From Hirudo medicinalis (taxonomy: Eukaryota > Annelida > Clitellata > Hirudinida > Hirudinidae), in the NCBI GenBank assembly GCA_011800805.1, contig MPNW01000181.1, positions 68,475-132,474 of the forward strand: a DNA stretch of 64,000 bases, read 5' to 3'. The stretch's first letter is position 1. Every line of letters begins with the position of its first letter. Below the pieces are notes generated by a model. It did not search any database. It was not told where the DNA came from and saw only the letters and a program-made list of their open reading frames with translations. Of the stretch, positions 42,649-55,461 are shown one piece after another. Both the position numbers and the translations under genes were made by a program.

Positions 42649-45424
42649 ATCAATGTCATCAAATGATGATAATAGAAAATAATCTGTTAATAACGAGTCC
42701 TTCAAAATAGTTTATTACATTACATATTATATTATGATTACATTATTATGACTTCACTGACTTCGCTAATGAGCTTGCCCAGCACGTAGAGAGATTGTCC
42801 CCACATCTGGGGCACTTTACCACCAGGATCACGATCCTGGCTTTTGGGGTTCCTGGATTCTGCATCCAACTATGGGGTTAAGAACAGAATTATGCCAGAG
42901 GCAGTGATAACGAAACAGTGAAAACAATATTGACAATATAATGACATCCATTAAAATGATATCGTCATCACCATCACCCACTTTTGAGAAGGGCACCACA
43001 TACAACTCTGGCATGAGTATGTCTCCTTCCAAACTGCGGATCATTATTTCATCGAGTCTCTTTGAATATTCATCGACCTGAGACGATCGAGAAAAGTCAA
43101 CGTATTAATAATTTTGTTCATTAATTTAAGCTGCCAATCCATTTCAAATATTAAAAAAAAGAGGAGTAAAAATGCCAATCAATCCAAATATTTTTTTTCA
43201 GCAAACCCTCAAAATAAGGAGCACTCGCCTGTTCCTGTTTGCCGTTGAACAGGCCGTCCAACACGAGGTAGGCAAAAAACATCGGCCACTCACACTCGAT
43301 GTGCTCAAAGTTCTGAAGTTCTGAGGGAAAGTAGTGGAGTCTGTTCGGGTCCTGTTTTAAACGAGCCAAAAATCCATTGATAAAAGACGAGCGGGTGTAA
43401 TTGGTCGGCTTGATTGATAACCGTAAATGACTGGTCACAACACATTAAATCTATATTTAAAAAATCCTGTCCAATCATTACAGTTGTCCATTGATAGATG
43501 ACAAACCTCCTTCAGAGTCTTGTAGCCATCCCTAAGAAATCTGCACATGCCATATCGACCCTACAAATAAAACAACAAGCAATACAGCATCAGTTGCATC
43601 ATCATAATAATCATCATCATCCTTGTCACGATCCTCGTAATTGTCCAAGGAACTCCTCACCTTCAGCTTTTCCAAGATGGTTGTCTTAGTGAGAGCTATC
43701 AGCTCTGGGTCGTCCACAGCAAAGGCAGGATAACTGACGATACCGAGCAGGCCTGCGTCCGTTTCCTTGGAAATGTGATCAATTATTACATTACCAATTG
43801 TAGTGGCTTTTAATGACCTGAGAAGTTGCAATGTCAACCTTTGAATTAGATTCCCTTGGAAGGACAGAATGAAGGATCGTCTGAATGAATTAATTTGGTT
43901 CATTATTAGCACCAGAGTCGTCGACAACTTCATCTTAACGATGCTCACGAGACATTGCTGAGATTCGTCTGGCATGACGTTTATCACAGAGGCAGGACCT
44001 CCTTTTGATCCATACAGGTCGAGGCCATTCATCCCCTCGAGGGCTGCCTGTGATTGGTCGGCATAAAGTTTACTTACTGATATGATATGATAGCAATGAC
44101 ATTAAAACTGTGTTACAATGAGGTAAATGATGCTTAAGTTTATATAAAAACAATGATGGTAGTGACCCTGGCCATGCCAATAGAGGTGGCATTGAGTTCG
44201 GGCACACCGTGGTTGGTCTTGTCCCCTCTCTCCCAGATGCCAAAGTCCTTTGAAATAAAAATGTACGTCTGACTTTGTGGGTATCAAATCAATGCATCAC
44301 ACTAATCACAGTGAACATAAAATGGATGCTCACAGGTGTCCTAAATGCAGACTGTATGTAGAAAACAAGATTCTGTATGAAGGCCACCTCGTCCAATGAC
44401 ACGATGACCTGCAAGCCTGCAAAAGTGAGGATGGCAGAAACAAATCAGTAAAAAAGTAAAAATAATGATGATGATGATGATGATTATGATGATGATCCCC
44501 TCACCAGAGGCAGTCATTTGGGCAAGCTGGAGCAGGAATATTGAAGTTGCATCCAGCTGAAGATGACCCCAAGCCGAATCCTCGACACACTTGAGGCCCG
44601 TGGTCACGGAGTATTTGGCATGGAGGGAGTCACGGGGACTCTGGGTGTATTTGAACTTTTCGACCTTGTCCACCTGCCTCATCATGCCCTTGAGGATGCC
44701 GCGCATGATCTTCACCGCCGCCTGGTCAAGTTAGCAAATCTTTGAAAAAAAGTGCAAGTCGGCTAAAAGGGTTGCATTTCTGCACTTGACAACATGTTAT
44801 GTTGTGCAGCCCAGCCTATACTTCCACAAGTGCTCTTGAGGAGGGGCGCTATATAAATGGCTAGCAAAAAGTGCCTCCGATGCTATTCTTACGGCAATAT
44901 ATATAAATGAATTACAAGTACAATTACCAAGGTATATTTTTAAACATATTTTGTCACCATAATTGTCATTACTAAGTCCATAAATATCTTCTTTTCTATC
45001 GACCTATAAAACTGTCCCCATAATCTTACCAGTTCCAGTTCGTAGGCCTTGGCTCGATCCTCATCAATGTCTGCTTTCTTCTTATAGGAGAGTGATAGAG
45101 CCCAGACGCATAGAGCAGAATAGACATTGTCCCTCACCCAGGCATGGTCGTGAGACGGAGAAGCCGGGAGGAGGCCACTAACTGGATGCTACAGACAATA
45201 ATGTCTTTTCAGTATAAAGTCACGGTGATTAGAAAGATAATTATGCATCATCAGCTCAAAAATCTATTATTGGCTAAATGTTTCCAGCTTTGGGGTGACA
45301 ATAAAATATCATAAATGGTGATACATTAAGCAATAGTTATTCTGACTTGATGTGACAGTATGGTTTTGTGGACCATCCTCCTATAAAAATCAAGACGTGC
45401 TCCTGAGCTACTTCTACTCCTCAT
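36533..45424 (-). CDS. PHKA: Phosphorylase b kinase regulatory subunit alpha
   Basis: I traced 32 exons with every phase consistent, giving 1230 aa (human PHKA1 about 1223). They run from exon 1 at 45347-45424 ([16 protein letters not shown]) through 45030-45188, 44505-44721, 44334-44416 and 44167-44247 to 37323-37472, 36902-36958 and the last exon 36533-36739. The alpha subunit is the large regulatory chain of the (alpha-beta-gamma-delta)4 kinase that activates glycogen phosphorylase. It carries a glucoamylase-like N-terminal domain ([67 protein letters not shown]), a middle regulatory region with RRKSS, and a conserved C-terminal region ([31 protein letters not shown]). It ends CLIQ, a CaaX box like the farnesylated tail of mammalian alpha. 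Alpha rather than beta is clear from the N-terminus and the tail. Two introns use GC donors. Confidence 0.95.
37186..37265 (+). repeat. (AAT)n plus TGCGCC...GGCGCA hairpin element
   Basis: About ten AAT units, then TTAATTTATAATGCGCCATT, TGCATAGCGTC and AGAGGCGCATAA. TGCGCC and GGCGCA can pair across a 16-17 base loop. Nearly identical to the copy at 42236, so this is a dispersed element in PHKA introns. Confidence 0.75.
38092..38365. repeat. Minisatellite, GATAGTAACATGAGTAACA unit
   Basis: About eleven tandem copies of a 20-25 bp unit (GATAGTAACATGAGTAACA, with an optional ATG/GATG insert) in the PHKA intron between 37867 and 38547. The unit length varies between 22 and 25 bp, and three minus-strand frames stay open across it only because of the repeat. 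Confidence 0.9.
39484..39592. repeat. Tandem repeat spanning a PHKA splice donor
   Basis: Three units of about 30-35 bp, each with GGGTTA-type bases followed by GTGAAATAACCTGG or ATGAAATAACCTGG. On the minus strand each unit carries CCAGGTTATTTCA, so the true donor after exon 39584-39681 is followed by two copies of itself. Confidence 0.75.
40165..40205 (+). repeat. (ATC)n microsatellite
   Basis: About thirteen ATC units in a PHKA intron. Similar runs sit at 39237-39260, 41080-41102 (GAT), 42617-42649 (GAT) and 44466-44485 (GAT), and an AAT run lies at 40018-40046. All are intronic. Confidence 0.85.
42236..42306 (+). repeat. (AAT)n plus TGCGCC...GGCGCA hairpin element, second copy
   Basis: It shares TAATTTATAATGCGCCATT, then TGCAAAGCGTC and AGAGGCGCATAA with the copy at 37186, differing at one or two bases in the conserved end while the AAT run differs in length. 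Confidence 0.75.
44745..44935 (+). mobile_element. SINE-like dispersed repeat in PHKA intron 2
   Basis: A plus-strand copy with GTGCAAGTCGGCTAAAAGG, GTTGCATTTCTGCACTTG, GCAGCCCAGCCTA, GGCGCTATATAAATGGC and AAAGTGCCTCCG, with a tail ATTACAAGTACAATTACC. It is the same family as 17000, 27460 and 28915. Confidence 0.65.
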
Positions 45425-46129
45425 TTTGGCAGACAGCTAAATGTTTCCTCCTAAAACAGATGCCAAACTTGTTTAGAATGACGACTCAAATTTACAAATA
45501 ATTAATTAATTTGGGGACTTTTAATAACTATCTCATCTCATCTGAAATGAAAGATCGACGAAGATAAGATGACAGTAAATGTCAATATCTAGTTAATAAA
45601 ATCTACCAAGTAAATAAATAGTAAAGTCATTATCCCTTAGTTAACTAGTAACCCATAACTTCTAAAAGAAAATGTAACAAGCTCTGACAGAAGCAGATGA
45701 CGTAACAGAAATAGTTCACTCGCTCTAAAGATTTTATTAATCCAATTAATATAGAAAATTTTCAAGATATTTTCTTGACGAATCTAGAGCATATGAAACA
45801 CCTCGCTCAATCCGACAGCAAGCAACAACTGTTTGCGTAATGTCAAGGCTGGGTCAATAATTTTTTGTTTTTCCACTCAGCTGTCTTTTTGTGTCTAATA
45901 AAAAATCTATTTTAAAATAGTTTTGTAATTAAATTTTTTTTAATGTAGCCGTAATTAAAATTATTATCTTAAATATTTTACACATTATATAAAATGCAAA
46001 TTGTGAATGTAAAATTAATTTTTATCATAAGCATTATAGCCAATATAATGGCTAATAGCTTGTAATTAAATTTCGGAGAGATACAACGACACGCTTTCGT
46101 GCAGACGATTTCATCTGCAGTGTTCGGTG
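45425..46129. promoter_or_regulatory. Bidirectional promoter region, PHKA / MLH3
   Basis: The two genes are divergent with 705 bp between start codons. A CRE-like TGACGTAA lies at 45698-45705. No TATA box at a convincing distance is seen for either gene. Confidence 0.5.
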
Positions 46130-49100
46130 ATGGGGTGTTGCGGAGTAGCTTCACCTGGTTCCAGTGGTTCTCTGAATAAAAGCGTAAAAGAGTTGCCAAA
46201 TGAACTTCGATCTTGCTTGAGATCTATGGTTGTTATCCACAGTTATTACAAATGTGTCGAGGAAATAGTATGCAATTCCTTAGACGCTGGGGCTACCAAG
46301 GTAGAAATACTTGTCGATTTATCTGGAAAAGGTTACCTGGAAGTAAGTGATGATGGTCGAGGTATGACGTACGACGAGCTATCCGTAATAGGAGAGAGGT
46401 AAATTTCTCATGAATAAGGAATTGATAATTTTACATTTAAAATGTTTCGTCTATGCATCAATCCTATTCATTTATTTGGAACAATAAGACAATTTTCGGA
46501 ATGGAAGCAAACTTTAGAATTTGCAAGAATTTATAGTAATTACTATCATCAGAGATCTGTGTGGAACTTTCAAATTATCACAATTAGGTATCGAAATGAA
46601 ATTTCAGATATCAGATCTTCACTTTGAAGGACTTAAATGAGAAGGGACTGTATGGCTACAGAGGCGAATCGTTGGCCAGCATAGTCAATACTTGCAGGAC
46701 TTTGGATATTCTTTGCCGTACAAATAGTCATGAAATGAATAAATCATTTGAGGGTGGACTTATGTCCAAGCTCTGTGTTTATCCTGTCATCAAACAGAAC
46801 AAAAGAAATAAAGATCTGAAAAGGACGACCATTTCCTTGGCTGACCTGTTTCACAAAGTTCCTGTCAGGTGCAAAGCCATGGACAGAAATCATGAGCAAG
46901 AATCCATAAAAAGAGTCATTGAATCATTAGCTCTCATCAATTTCTCAGTTGATTTCAAACTTCAACTAGTTTCAACTTCTGATAACCTAAGCCAGAACTA
47001 TGAGTGGAAAAGCAGTAATTCAGTTCTGGAATCTGTAAAAAAATTAATTGGAAATCAGAAATTTGTGCTACCCTTGGAAAGTGTTGAAGTGAAAGTTAAA
47101 GAAGCAGAGCTTAAGGGTTGTTTTGGTCTGAAATTGGATGCTGGACCTAGGATGGAGTTCTTGTATTTCAACAGGAGGCCAATTTTCATGGCAGAGGAAA
47201 TGCTCAGAGAGACAAGAAAAAAGTTCTCAAGGCTGAAAAAAAAACTGTTGCTTGAAAAAGAAAATCTTTCCCTCAGAGACATTAATGATGGCCACTTTCT
47301 TTGCGACGAGCAATTCTTAGATGGTTCAATTCTGAATGTTTCATTTCTTTTTGATTTCAAGGTAAATTGTGAGCCATACGACCACTATGCTAAATACATG
47401 TCTCTGTTTGACAGTTGTACAGAAAAACTTCTCAGAATCGCAGAGACAAGACTTCACTTCTTTCTGATGGCAGATTGCTCCCCTGCCTTCTCATCCCCTA
47501 AAGATTTTCATCATATGGCCGACAGAGTTATGCAGAATTTTGAGTGGCCCCTGGATAGACAAGAAATTACCAAATATCCGGATATGGGTTCTGAGGGCAT
47601 GGCTCAGAGTCATCATGAAGAAAAACATAAGGATTCTTCTTCAAAATTATCAGGAAGTTTAAGCTTATTATTGGAAAGTCAAAAAGCTAAAACTGTTTCA
47701 CTTTCAACTTCCAATATTGATGCAGTGGAAGTAAACAACCCTTTCACCATGTTGAGGAATTCTGTTGCATGTGTGCCTTCTTCAAGAATTGAAAGTTTGC
47801 CTTCTGACCTAACCAGTGCTTCAACTGTTAAAGACTCACTGGATTATTCCGAGCATCTAGACTCAGGGTCAGTTGATGAGTTTTCTCCTTGGACTGCACT
47901 GAGTACGTCAGGGAAGATGGAGGATGACAGTGATGTGGTTCCTTCTAAATTGTCATCATCCATGTCATTTCTGTCAGTGCCTTCACCAAACTTTCTAATC
48001 CAAAAATTTCACTCATTTCCAATGGACAACTCAACAGAAGCAGTGAACATTATGTCATCGGTGGTAGGTCTGACAAGAATTTACACCAATGACTGCAGTG
48101 GCATGTTCCATCTTGACCCTCAGCAGCATCACAGAACCTATAAGTCATCCAGAAAGTTGAAAATAAGAGGTTGCAGAGAGACTAGGGTGGAAATTTGTGC
48201 TCCTGGTAACAGTGGAGTCAGTATCGTAATTGTTGTCAGAATTATCATTCCCATCATCAATCGCTGTCGTTACAGGAAGCACCATGTGACGAGAGCCATG
48301 CTAACGTTGGTTTAATAAGAAAATCTAGCATTGTCTTTACTAAGGAGATGCTTGCTAGCATGAAGGTGGTTGAATCATTATTAGTTTATGCATTCTTTCA
48401 ATCATTTATTTGCTCCACTATTAGGTCATTGGACAGGTTGATCGGAAATTCATAGCCTGCTTGATACAGAACGAAGGTTGACAGTTTTGTAGTTGTTGAT
48501 GTTATTGGAGTGTTATAGCACGAATTGTATGACTTTTTGTTTTGTATCTTGTATATTCACAAATGGGTTTGCTTGAGTTTCTTATTTAAGATGTGTGATT
48601 TAATATTTAATAAATATGCAAAATAATTTTAATTCTCAGATTGTTTGGTGTTGGTGGACCAGCATGCAGCTGATGAGAGGGTCAGACTGGAAAAATTCGT
48701 TAAGGGTTTGTATGATATAATTATCCTTGACATGTTCCTAGTTCCTGATTGGCCAAACAATTGATTGTGATCGCTTCATCTGATGACTTTATATTTTTTT
48801 TTGCTTTCCCAAGCTTTTGCTTGAAAGTGTGCAAATACTGGGGAGGCGTCCTCAAGATTTTGTGAGGGTGAATAAATCAGTGAATAAATAATAGTATGAG
48901 ACACTTCACTGTCACTAAGCATTAACCTTTCCTGGTCTCTGTTTAACCTGAGTGGAGTTTTTTTTTAAATGTTCTATGTTATCCTTAATTATATTATTGT
49001 GACAGCAATCAGGATTCCTGCGATAGGTCTTGCAAAAACCACTCAGTCTAGAGTTTCAAATGAAGAGACCATGATGGACGAAAGTCAAGAGTGTGAAGGA

Positions 49101-50250
49101 GAAATTAAGGATTTCAGCCAACAAATAATGGGAAGGGTCTTGAAGTCAAAGCCCTGTTTGCCTCAGGTGGAGATAAGCCTCCCCCTCAGTACTGTAGCAG
49201 CCATGGAATCTTTAAGAGATGTCTTCTCCAGGAACGGTAAGAAGGTTCATAATGATTGTGGTATCAGTAGTTGTGGTCATGTTGAACTGTTTGATTGTAT
49301 GGAGGACGACTTTTGAAGTTCTCTTACCTCCTAACCCAGGTTTGAAATTTAGAATGGCACCAAAGCACCGTTTTGACGCCAGATCCAAATTGAGCACCAT
49401 TCTCATCACTGACATTCCTCTGTGCTGCAATGGAAACCAATTGTCGTTAAAAGTTGACATTAATTTAACTATACTTCAATAAATACTGATAAAACTATAC
49501 GGTCTACATCATAGATTTTCATCAAATTTTATGCGATAGCTACTTTGAGTTCTTTAAACAGATTGTGTTTATTTGAGCAGGAACTCATTTATGAATGTCT
49601 GGAGGTTGGTTTTAATGTTAATGCAATGTTAACTAATTTATTAATTGTGTAAAAACATTGTCGATCAGAAATAATAGTAATCATGACGATTTGGTGCTGA
49701 TTTATTTATTACCGTATTCCTTCAGAGGGCCAGTCAAAACCAGAGCCAAATTCCAACCTCCATTTTCAGACATCTTTGTTCGCTGGCATGCCACGGTAAG
49801 AAGCAGAGCCTTAGAGTTTTGGAGCTCTAAAATAATATCAGATGGTTTCCATAGCTTAGCCATTTTCAAGATATTTGCTTGAGGACTATTTGAACTTCAA
49901 TTCGATGTCACAAAATGGAGGACATTTATTTTTTATCATTAGGTGCCATAAAGTTTGGTGACAGACTTTCAAAGATGGAAATGAATGAGCTGGTCAAGGC
50001 CCTTGGCTCGTGTGATCTGCCATTCCAGTGTGCCCATGGAAGACCGACCATCATCCCTTTGGTAGAAGTCGGTGACGTTTTCAGGAAAAATGAGGAGGTT
50101 TAAAATGAGTTTATTGTATTTTATGGGGTTTAAAAGTTAAAGAATCTTCATTTTTAGCCATTTTGAGATTGTTCTACCTAGGTGGCAAATGATTCCGAGA
50201 CCTACAGTAGAAAACTGTCCAATCTAGCTGAGAAATCAAAGGGATCATGA
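46130..50250 (+). CDS. MLH3: DNA mismatch repair / meiotic endonuclease MLH3
   Basis: Eleven exons: 46130-46398, 46608-48216, 48276-48365, 48425-48476, 48640-48705, 49006-49236, 49340-49452, 49581-49604, 49726-49795, 49943-50097 and 50182-50250, giving 915 aa. The N-terminal GHKL ATPase shows EEIVCNSLDAGA (motif I), SDDGRGM (motif II) and GYRGES (motif III). A long Ser-rich linker sits in the giant exon 2. The C-terminal domain has IGQVDRKFIACL, the endonuclease motif DQHAADERVRLE (680-691, matching DQHA(X)2E(X)4E), ACHGAIK and CAHGRP (871-876). MLH3 pairs with MLH1 to nick DNA in crossover formation and mismatch repair. The retained metal-binding motifs argue for an active enzyme. It is shorter than human MLH3 (1453 aa), mainly in the linker. 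The last donor (GTTTAA) is weak, so the final 23 residues are less certain. Confidence 0.93.
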
Positions 50251-51654
50251 AGGGATGTCTGTCAGATGCTTCTGCTTATCATAATGATGTAAACGGGACT
50301 CGATAAAATTCTCCAATCACCACATATTAGTGAATTTAGATTATAAATAATGAAACCTAAGCTAATTTAAAAGTTTCTCAAAATCGATATTTAAACTTGA
50401 AATTAAACTTTAAACTTTTACGGGTCGTGGATTTCTTATTTCATTCGCCGCGAGAATCAGTGCATTCAGTTCGTAATTTCGAAATGTTTTAACTTGCATC
50501 ACTTAATTAATTTTTTTATTGCATAATTAATTTCTTTACTGCATCCGTTTAATTAAATTAAAATACGAAGGTGGAATCTGCCCCGTATAACTGGGTTTAT
50601 AAAAAAACGATTAAGACGAATTAAGGGTCCATGGCATTTATTTAAAAGATTTTTTTTTAAATTGGGGACCTTTCTTGATTAATGTTAATAATTAATTTGT
50701 CATTGTTTCGATATTAATATTAGATATTGTTGACGGGGACGTTGCCCCTGATTTTGGATAGAACCAAAAAAAAAAGGTAATCTCTTCAAGTTGTGCGATG
50801 GTTTGCCTTCTTGGATAAAACTGAAATGACATCCCTGCTTGTTAACTACACCGCTTAACTAGGTGATTCGGCTAAGTCACAACTAATCAATCCACAAGAC
50901 GGTTATTTACCTATTGGTAATTAATTTTATGAGTAGTTTTTAATTGCTTCCCTAAATCAAAGCATAATCAACTTTATTCCTCTTTTTCCAGAACCATCAA
51001 AGAGGTCGAATGTTATCTTAGAGAACGTAGCCTTTGTGATAATTTCGGAGGATTATATTGCCTTATTGATAATTTTGTTGCATTAAACATTGGAAGAGGA
51101 CTAACCAGGGTTATAACTGAATAAATTTTTCAAATACAACTTCATACAATTGGTAAAGCGAAACCACACCAAAAGCAAAAATCAAAAGGTAATATATATA
51201 TATATCGTTGAACTAGGCAATCATCAAGTAAGCTCCACTCACCCATTTCTCTCTCCTTGATTCGGATTCATCATCCCCCGAAATGCAAATCTGTTGTTTC
51301 TCTATCTGCTTCGCATGGAACTGACTAACGTTGGCTCAGCAGCTGAACAAAGCAGATCGAAGTATTTAAAGTGAAAGCAGACGCTGAGTTTGTTGCTTTG
51401 TCTCGAATCAGGTGAGAAGTTTTGCTATTTTACATCTTAATTATTTTTAGTCGAACATTTCACTGAAAATTTTTGTGTCCAAACCCTTGAAGCCTCAAGG
51501 CTGCATTCATATATTTAAGATATTTAAAATACATGATTTTATCACATTCATCACCGTCATCCAGCACCTTTGGTTGAACAGAAACCAATTACGTAACATA
51601 AATCATAAAGACCTCTTTTTTTTTCTACAGCTTTTCAACAGATTTCAGTCTGCG
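50251..51654. other. Intergenic region and gelsolin promoter / 5' UTR
   Basis: About 1.4 kb separates MLH3 from the gelsolin start. A TATTTAAAG box near 51363-51371 precedes a probable non-coding exon that ends at a GTGAGA donor (51411/51412). Its intron ends at the acceptor at 51630, just before the ATG exon. Confidence 0.5.
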
Positions 51655-52778
51655 ATGGCAGGTAAGTTGTACCCGAGCAGTTGATTGATTTGTTATCGTT
51701 TTTTTCGTTAAGTGATGCTTAGGCCGGAGAGATTTGTAAATAGTTTTTGCACACGAATAATGTTTGCGCTAGCTGTCTAGTAATCAAAACGATGCTGATT
51801 TTAGAGTTAATTTAATAAATTAATAAGATTTACCATTCAATTTTTAATTTTGCACCACTAAATTTAATTCATTTAACTTTAATTTAATATCATTTCCAGG
51901 TCTCGTGAAAGCAAAAAGATTCAACTGGAAGGACTCCAACTTGGAGTTTTTTGGCTCGAAAGAAGACAAGGCAGTTAAAAGTGTGTCAGGAATTTTTTGA
52001 TTCTTGAAAATTTTTTTCAAATTATAAAATTATAAAAGTGAATCTAAGATCTTCAATATGTACATTTTAATTATCACACAATTGCCATCGATTGTCTTAT
52101 CTAATCGAGACCGACAGAAATTTTGCACAGCGGCCATGGGCCCCTATTTTATGTCAATTTGGTAAAAAAATAAGAAAAAAGATATATATCTATTTAACGT
52201 GATTTAGTTGACTCAGAGATTACTCTTATATCATACAATATCACAAATGAACAAATACCAACATATTGCTACAAGTAGTTCTGTTAAAGTGAGATCTAAC
52301 AATAACAATAAATGAACAGAGGAATCTGCCAAACACGAACCTGCCTGGAAACACGTCGGAGAGAAGACTGGCCTCAAGATTTGGAGGATTGTGGTCAGTA
52401 ATAATAACAATTAATTAACAATATTATCATGACTATTATTATTAATATTATATAATTAAATAATATTAATATAATAATGTTAATATAATTAATAATTAAT
52501 ATTAATAATATTATATAATAATAATAATAATAATAATAATGATAGTGATGAAGATGATGGTGATGATTATTATTATTTATTTGTTCAATAAATTAATATT
52601 GTTATTGATTTTAGCTGCTAATTTTAAAATAAACAATTGTTAATTAAATAATTATTTTCAGTAAATAATATCATTATTATTTTAATGTAGAAATTCCAAG
52701 TCACGGATTGGCCAGAAGAAGACTATGGAAAATTCTACAATGGAGATTCCTACATCGTTCTGAATGTGATAATAATTC

Positions 52779-52819
<41 letters not shown>

Positions 52820-54607
52820 TAATAATACTCTATTTAATAATAATTATAAATTATAACATGGTATTATAGTCACAGCAACTTTAATGTAATTATTATATTA
52901 TATATTATATATATATTATTATATATATAATTATTATTATTATAATTATTATTATAAATTATTATTATAAATTATTATTATAATTTCCGTAATTTCTTTC
53001 CAAGACATTCAAAGGGCATGAGGAGAGTCAATCCATCCAGTTTGACGCTCATTTCTGGATTGGGAGTAAGAGTACACAGGTCTTTGGTCTTCAAAAGTTG
53101 TTCAAATTGATTAGCGCTATAAAAATACTCCGAAGAATTGAATCATTAAATCCTTTAATCTTTGCATCATCACTATCATCATCGTTACCAACTTAGGATG
53201 AGTACGGTACTGCGGCCTACAAGACGGTGGAACTGGACAATTATCTGGACGATGCCGCAGTTCAACACAGGGAGGTCGAAGGTCACGAGTCTGACCTCTT
53301 CCTTAGCTATTTCCCTGCCATCACGTGACTGTTTTGCTATTGTTATTGTTACTACTTTAAATTATTTAGCGTTTATAAACGTATTTGATAACAGAGTAAA
53401 GTGTTTATAATCTTTAGTAATTATAGTATTTTATCGGTGCCAGAATCATGGAAGGAGGAGCCGACTCTGGATTTAGGAAGGTCAAGCCTACTGAGTACAA
53501 GCCTCGTTTGTTGCACTTCTCGGGCTTGAAGCAGCACGTGACTGTCAGAGAGGTGGGGTTCTGATTGATTGGAAATAGAGTCGACGATCAGATATGATCA
53601 GATATGGATAAGACCGATCCCTCAATGTTTGTAAAAGGTACCTCTCCATCCTGACCGTGTACTCTCTGGCGACGTGTTCATTCTTGACCTCGGATTGACC
53701 TTGTACCAGTGGAATGGGTCGCAGAGCAGCAAGGATGAAAGATTTAAAGTGAGCGTTATTTTAAATCGATTTTTAGTTGATTAATTGCTTTATCATTCGA
53801 TTGCTGTGCCGTATATTTTAATGGTTTATAAACATGTCAATCAACCAAAAGGCCATGCAGTACTTGAACAACCTCAAGTCAGAGAGAGGCGGCCAGTGCA
53901 AGTCCGAGGTGTTGGAAGAAACCTCGATTTCAAAAGAGCACACATTCTGGCTGTCTTTGACCGGAGAAAATGAAGAGGTTGAGGATGAAGTTGATCAGCC
54001 AATTGTGACTGTTCTTACCAAGTTCGTGTAGATTTGCTCATCTTCCAAAAGTACTTGATTGTTGATTGTTATCGATATTGATAATGATAATGAGATCCGC
54101 ATTTGAACAGGGTGTCTGATGCAGCCGGTCATCTGAAGTCGACCATAATTAAAGAAGGAAATGTGACGAAGACTGATCTCGACTCAAAGGTCAGTTGAAG
54201 ACCTCAATCATAACGAAATATTAAATGATACTTTACGTAAATATTAACATTTTTTGCATTAAACTCTTTCCGTTTTTGCACTAAAAGGACGTCTTTATCG
54301 TGGACACTGGCACCAACTGCTTCGTTTGGATAGGAAGTGACTCTTCACCTCAGGAGAAACAGAACGGAATTGGTTACGCTCATGTAAGCTGACCATCTCA
54401 ATGATTATGTTACCGGCCAGTGACTCGATTATTACTAAAAGCAATTGAATGGTTTTAACTATTAACTATTATTATTACTTATGTTAATTATTATTAACTA
54501 TTTGTATCCAGATGCACCTGATGAAGACCTCCCACCCGCTCGTGCCCATCCACGTGGTGAAGGAGGGTCAGTTCAGCAAGGCTTTTCAAACTGCCCTGGC
54601 TGCCTGA
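51655..54607 (+). CDS. Gelsolin-like actin-severing protein (three domains)
   Basis: Twelve coding exons: 51655-51661, 51900-51980, 52320-52393, 52691-52765, 53005-53079, 53197-53324, 53444-53552, 53638-53748, 53852-54021, 54111-54189, 54288-54383 and 54512-54607, giving 366 aa. It has three gelsolin repeats: G1 with [40 protein letters not shown] and FLSYFP; G2 with [16 protein letters not shown] and RFKAMQYL; and G3 with [16 protein letters not shown]. It is the size of severin, CapG and earthworm gelsolin-related protein, and is closest to the last in wording (inference from memory). Such proteins sever and cap actin filaments under calcium control. The first coding exon holds only MA plus one base. 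It lies downstream of MLH3 on the same strand, with its own TATA-like promoter and an AATAAA at 54754. Confidence 0.94.
52430..52555. repeat. AT-rich low complexity and (AAT)n
   Basis: TTATTAATATTA-type sequence and an AAT run inside a gelsolin intron. A similar tract, with an AAT run at 52781-52816 and ATTATTAT/ATATAT sequence to about 52985, fills the next intron. Confidence 0.8.
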
Positions 54608-55461
54608 ACTCTGACCCTGCATCTAATTCAGGAATAGTGACGTCAATGATGAGCAGAAAAGAGAATTCTTTTTATGTATTTGTCACAGTTAATGTTATTG
54701 TTGGAGTTTAGATTTTATTTAAGCTTATTTACGTAGTTTGTAGTCAACAGTTGAATAAAGCATTGAAAACCTTAAATTCGACCATTTGCACACAGACACC
54801 TCCCTCTCTGCTTCCTATAAAGCAGCGATCATGCCTACATAAATACAATCCTAATCATCTAGTAATGAAATGGACGTTAACTAATCACCTACATAAATAC
54901 GTTTAAATTATTTTATATTATGTTGGTCTTAAATAACTCTGAGATTTGAACTAATGCTTTAAAGAATACGTCACACTCAGTTGTAAAAGGTTACAAAATC
55001 AATTTGAAGCTTTAGCTATCAAACTCACAAGTAACTTCTTTACATTCAAAACGCGGGAAACAACCGGCTCACATTTAAGTTGTCAGATTTAAATCTACCA
55101 CAATAACAATCAATTTACTGGTCAGACATAGTTATTAAAGGCATATCCTTCCTGAAAACATGACTCGAGTGTTACAGAGCAGACCGGATTTAATGTGCAG
55201 TCTCCACCATTTAAATGTAATTAGTAATTATTGGTTATTAAGACCAACTTAATCAGAAAGTAGAAAATTAATAGTTTTAATAAAAAAAAAACAGAGCAAT
55301 AAAATTGCATAAAACCTGTTATGAAAATGTTATTTTAAAACATTTGAAGTTAAAATCTTCGGAATTGGGACCATCAAATTCATCTTTTACACGGCGATTG
55401 CCGATCAGATCTCATGTGGCTTATCGCGACCCCAAATTGAAGTGACAATTTTGACAAGGAA
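54608..55461. other. Intergenic, gelsolin to zinc-finger gene
   Basis: About 850 bp. It holds the gelsolin AATAAA (54754) and the unmapped promoter of the next gene. Nothing else stands out. Confidence 0.45.

Noticed and set aside
49212..49460. Minus-strand 82-codon frame inside MLH3
   Set aside because: Antisense shadow of MLH3 exons 6 and 7.
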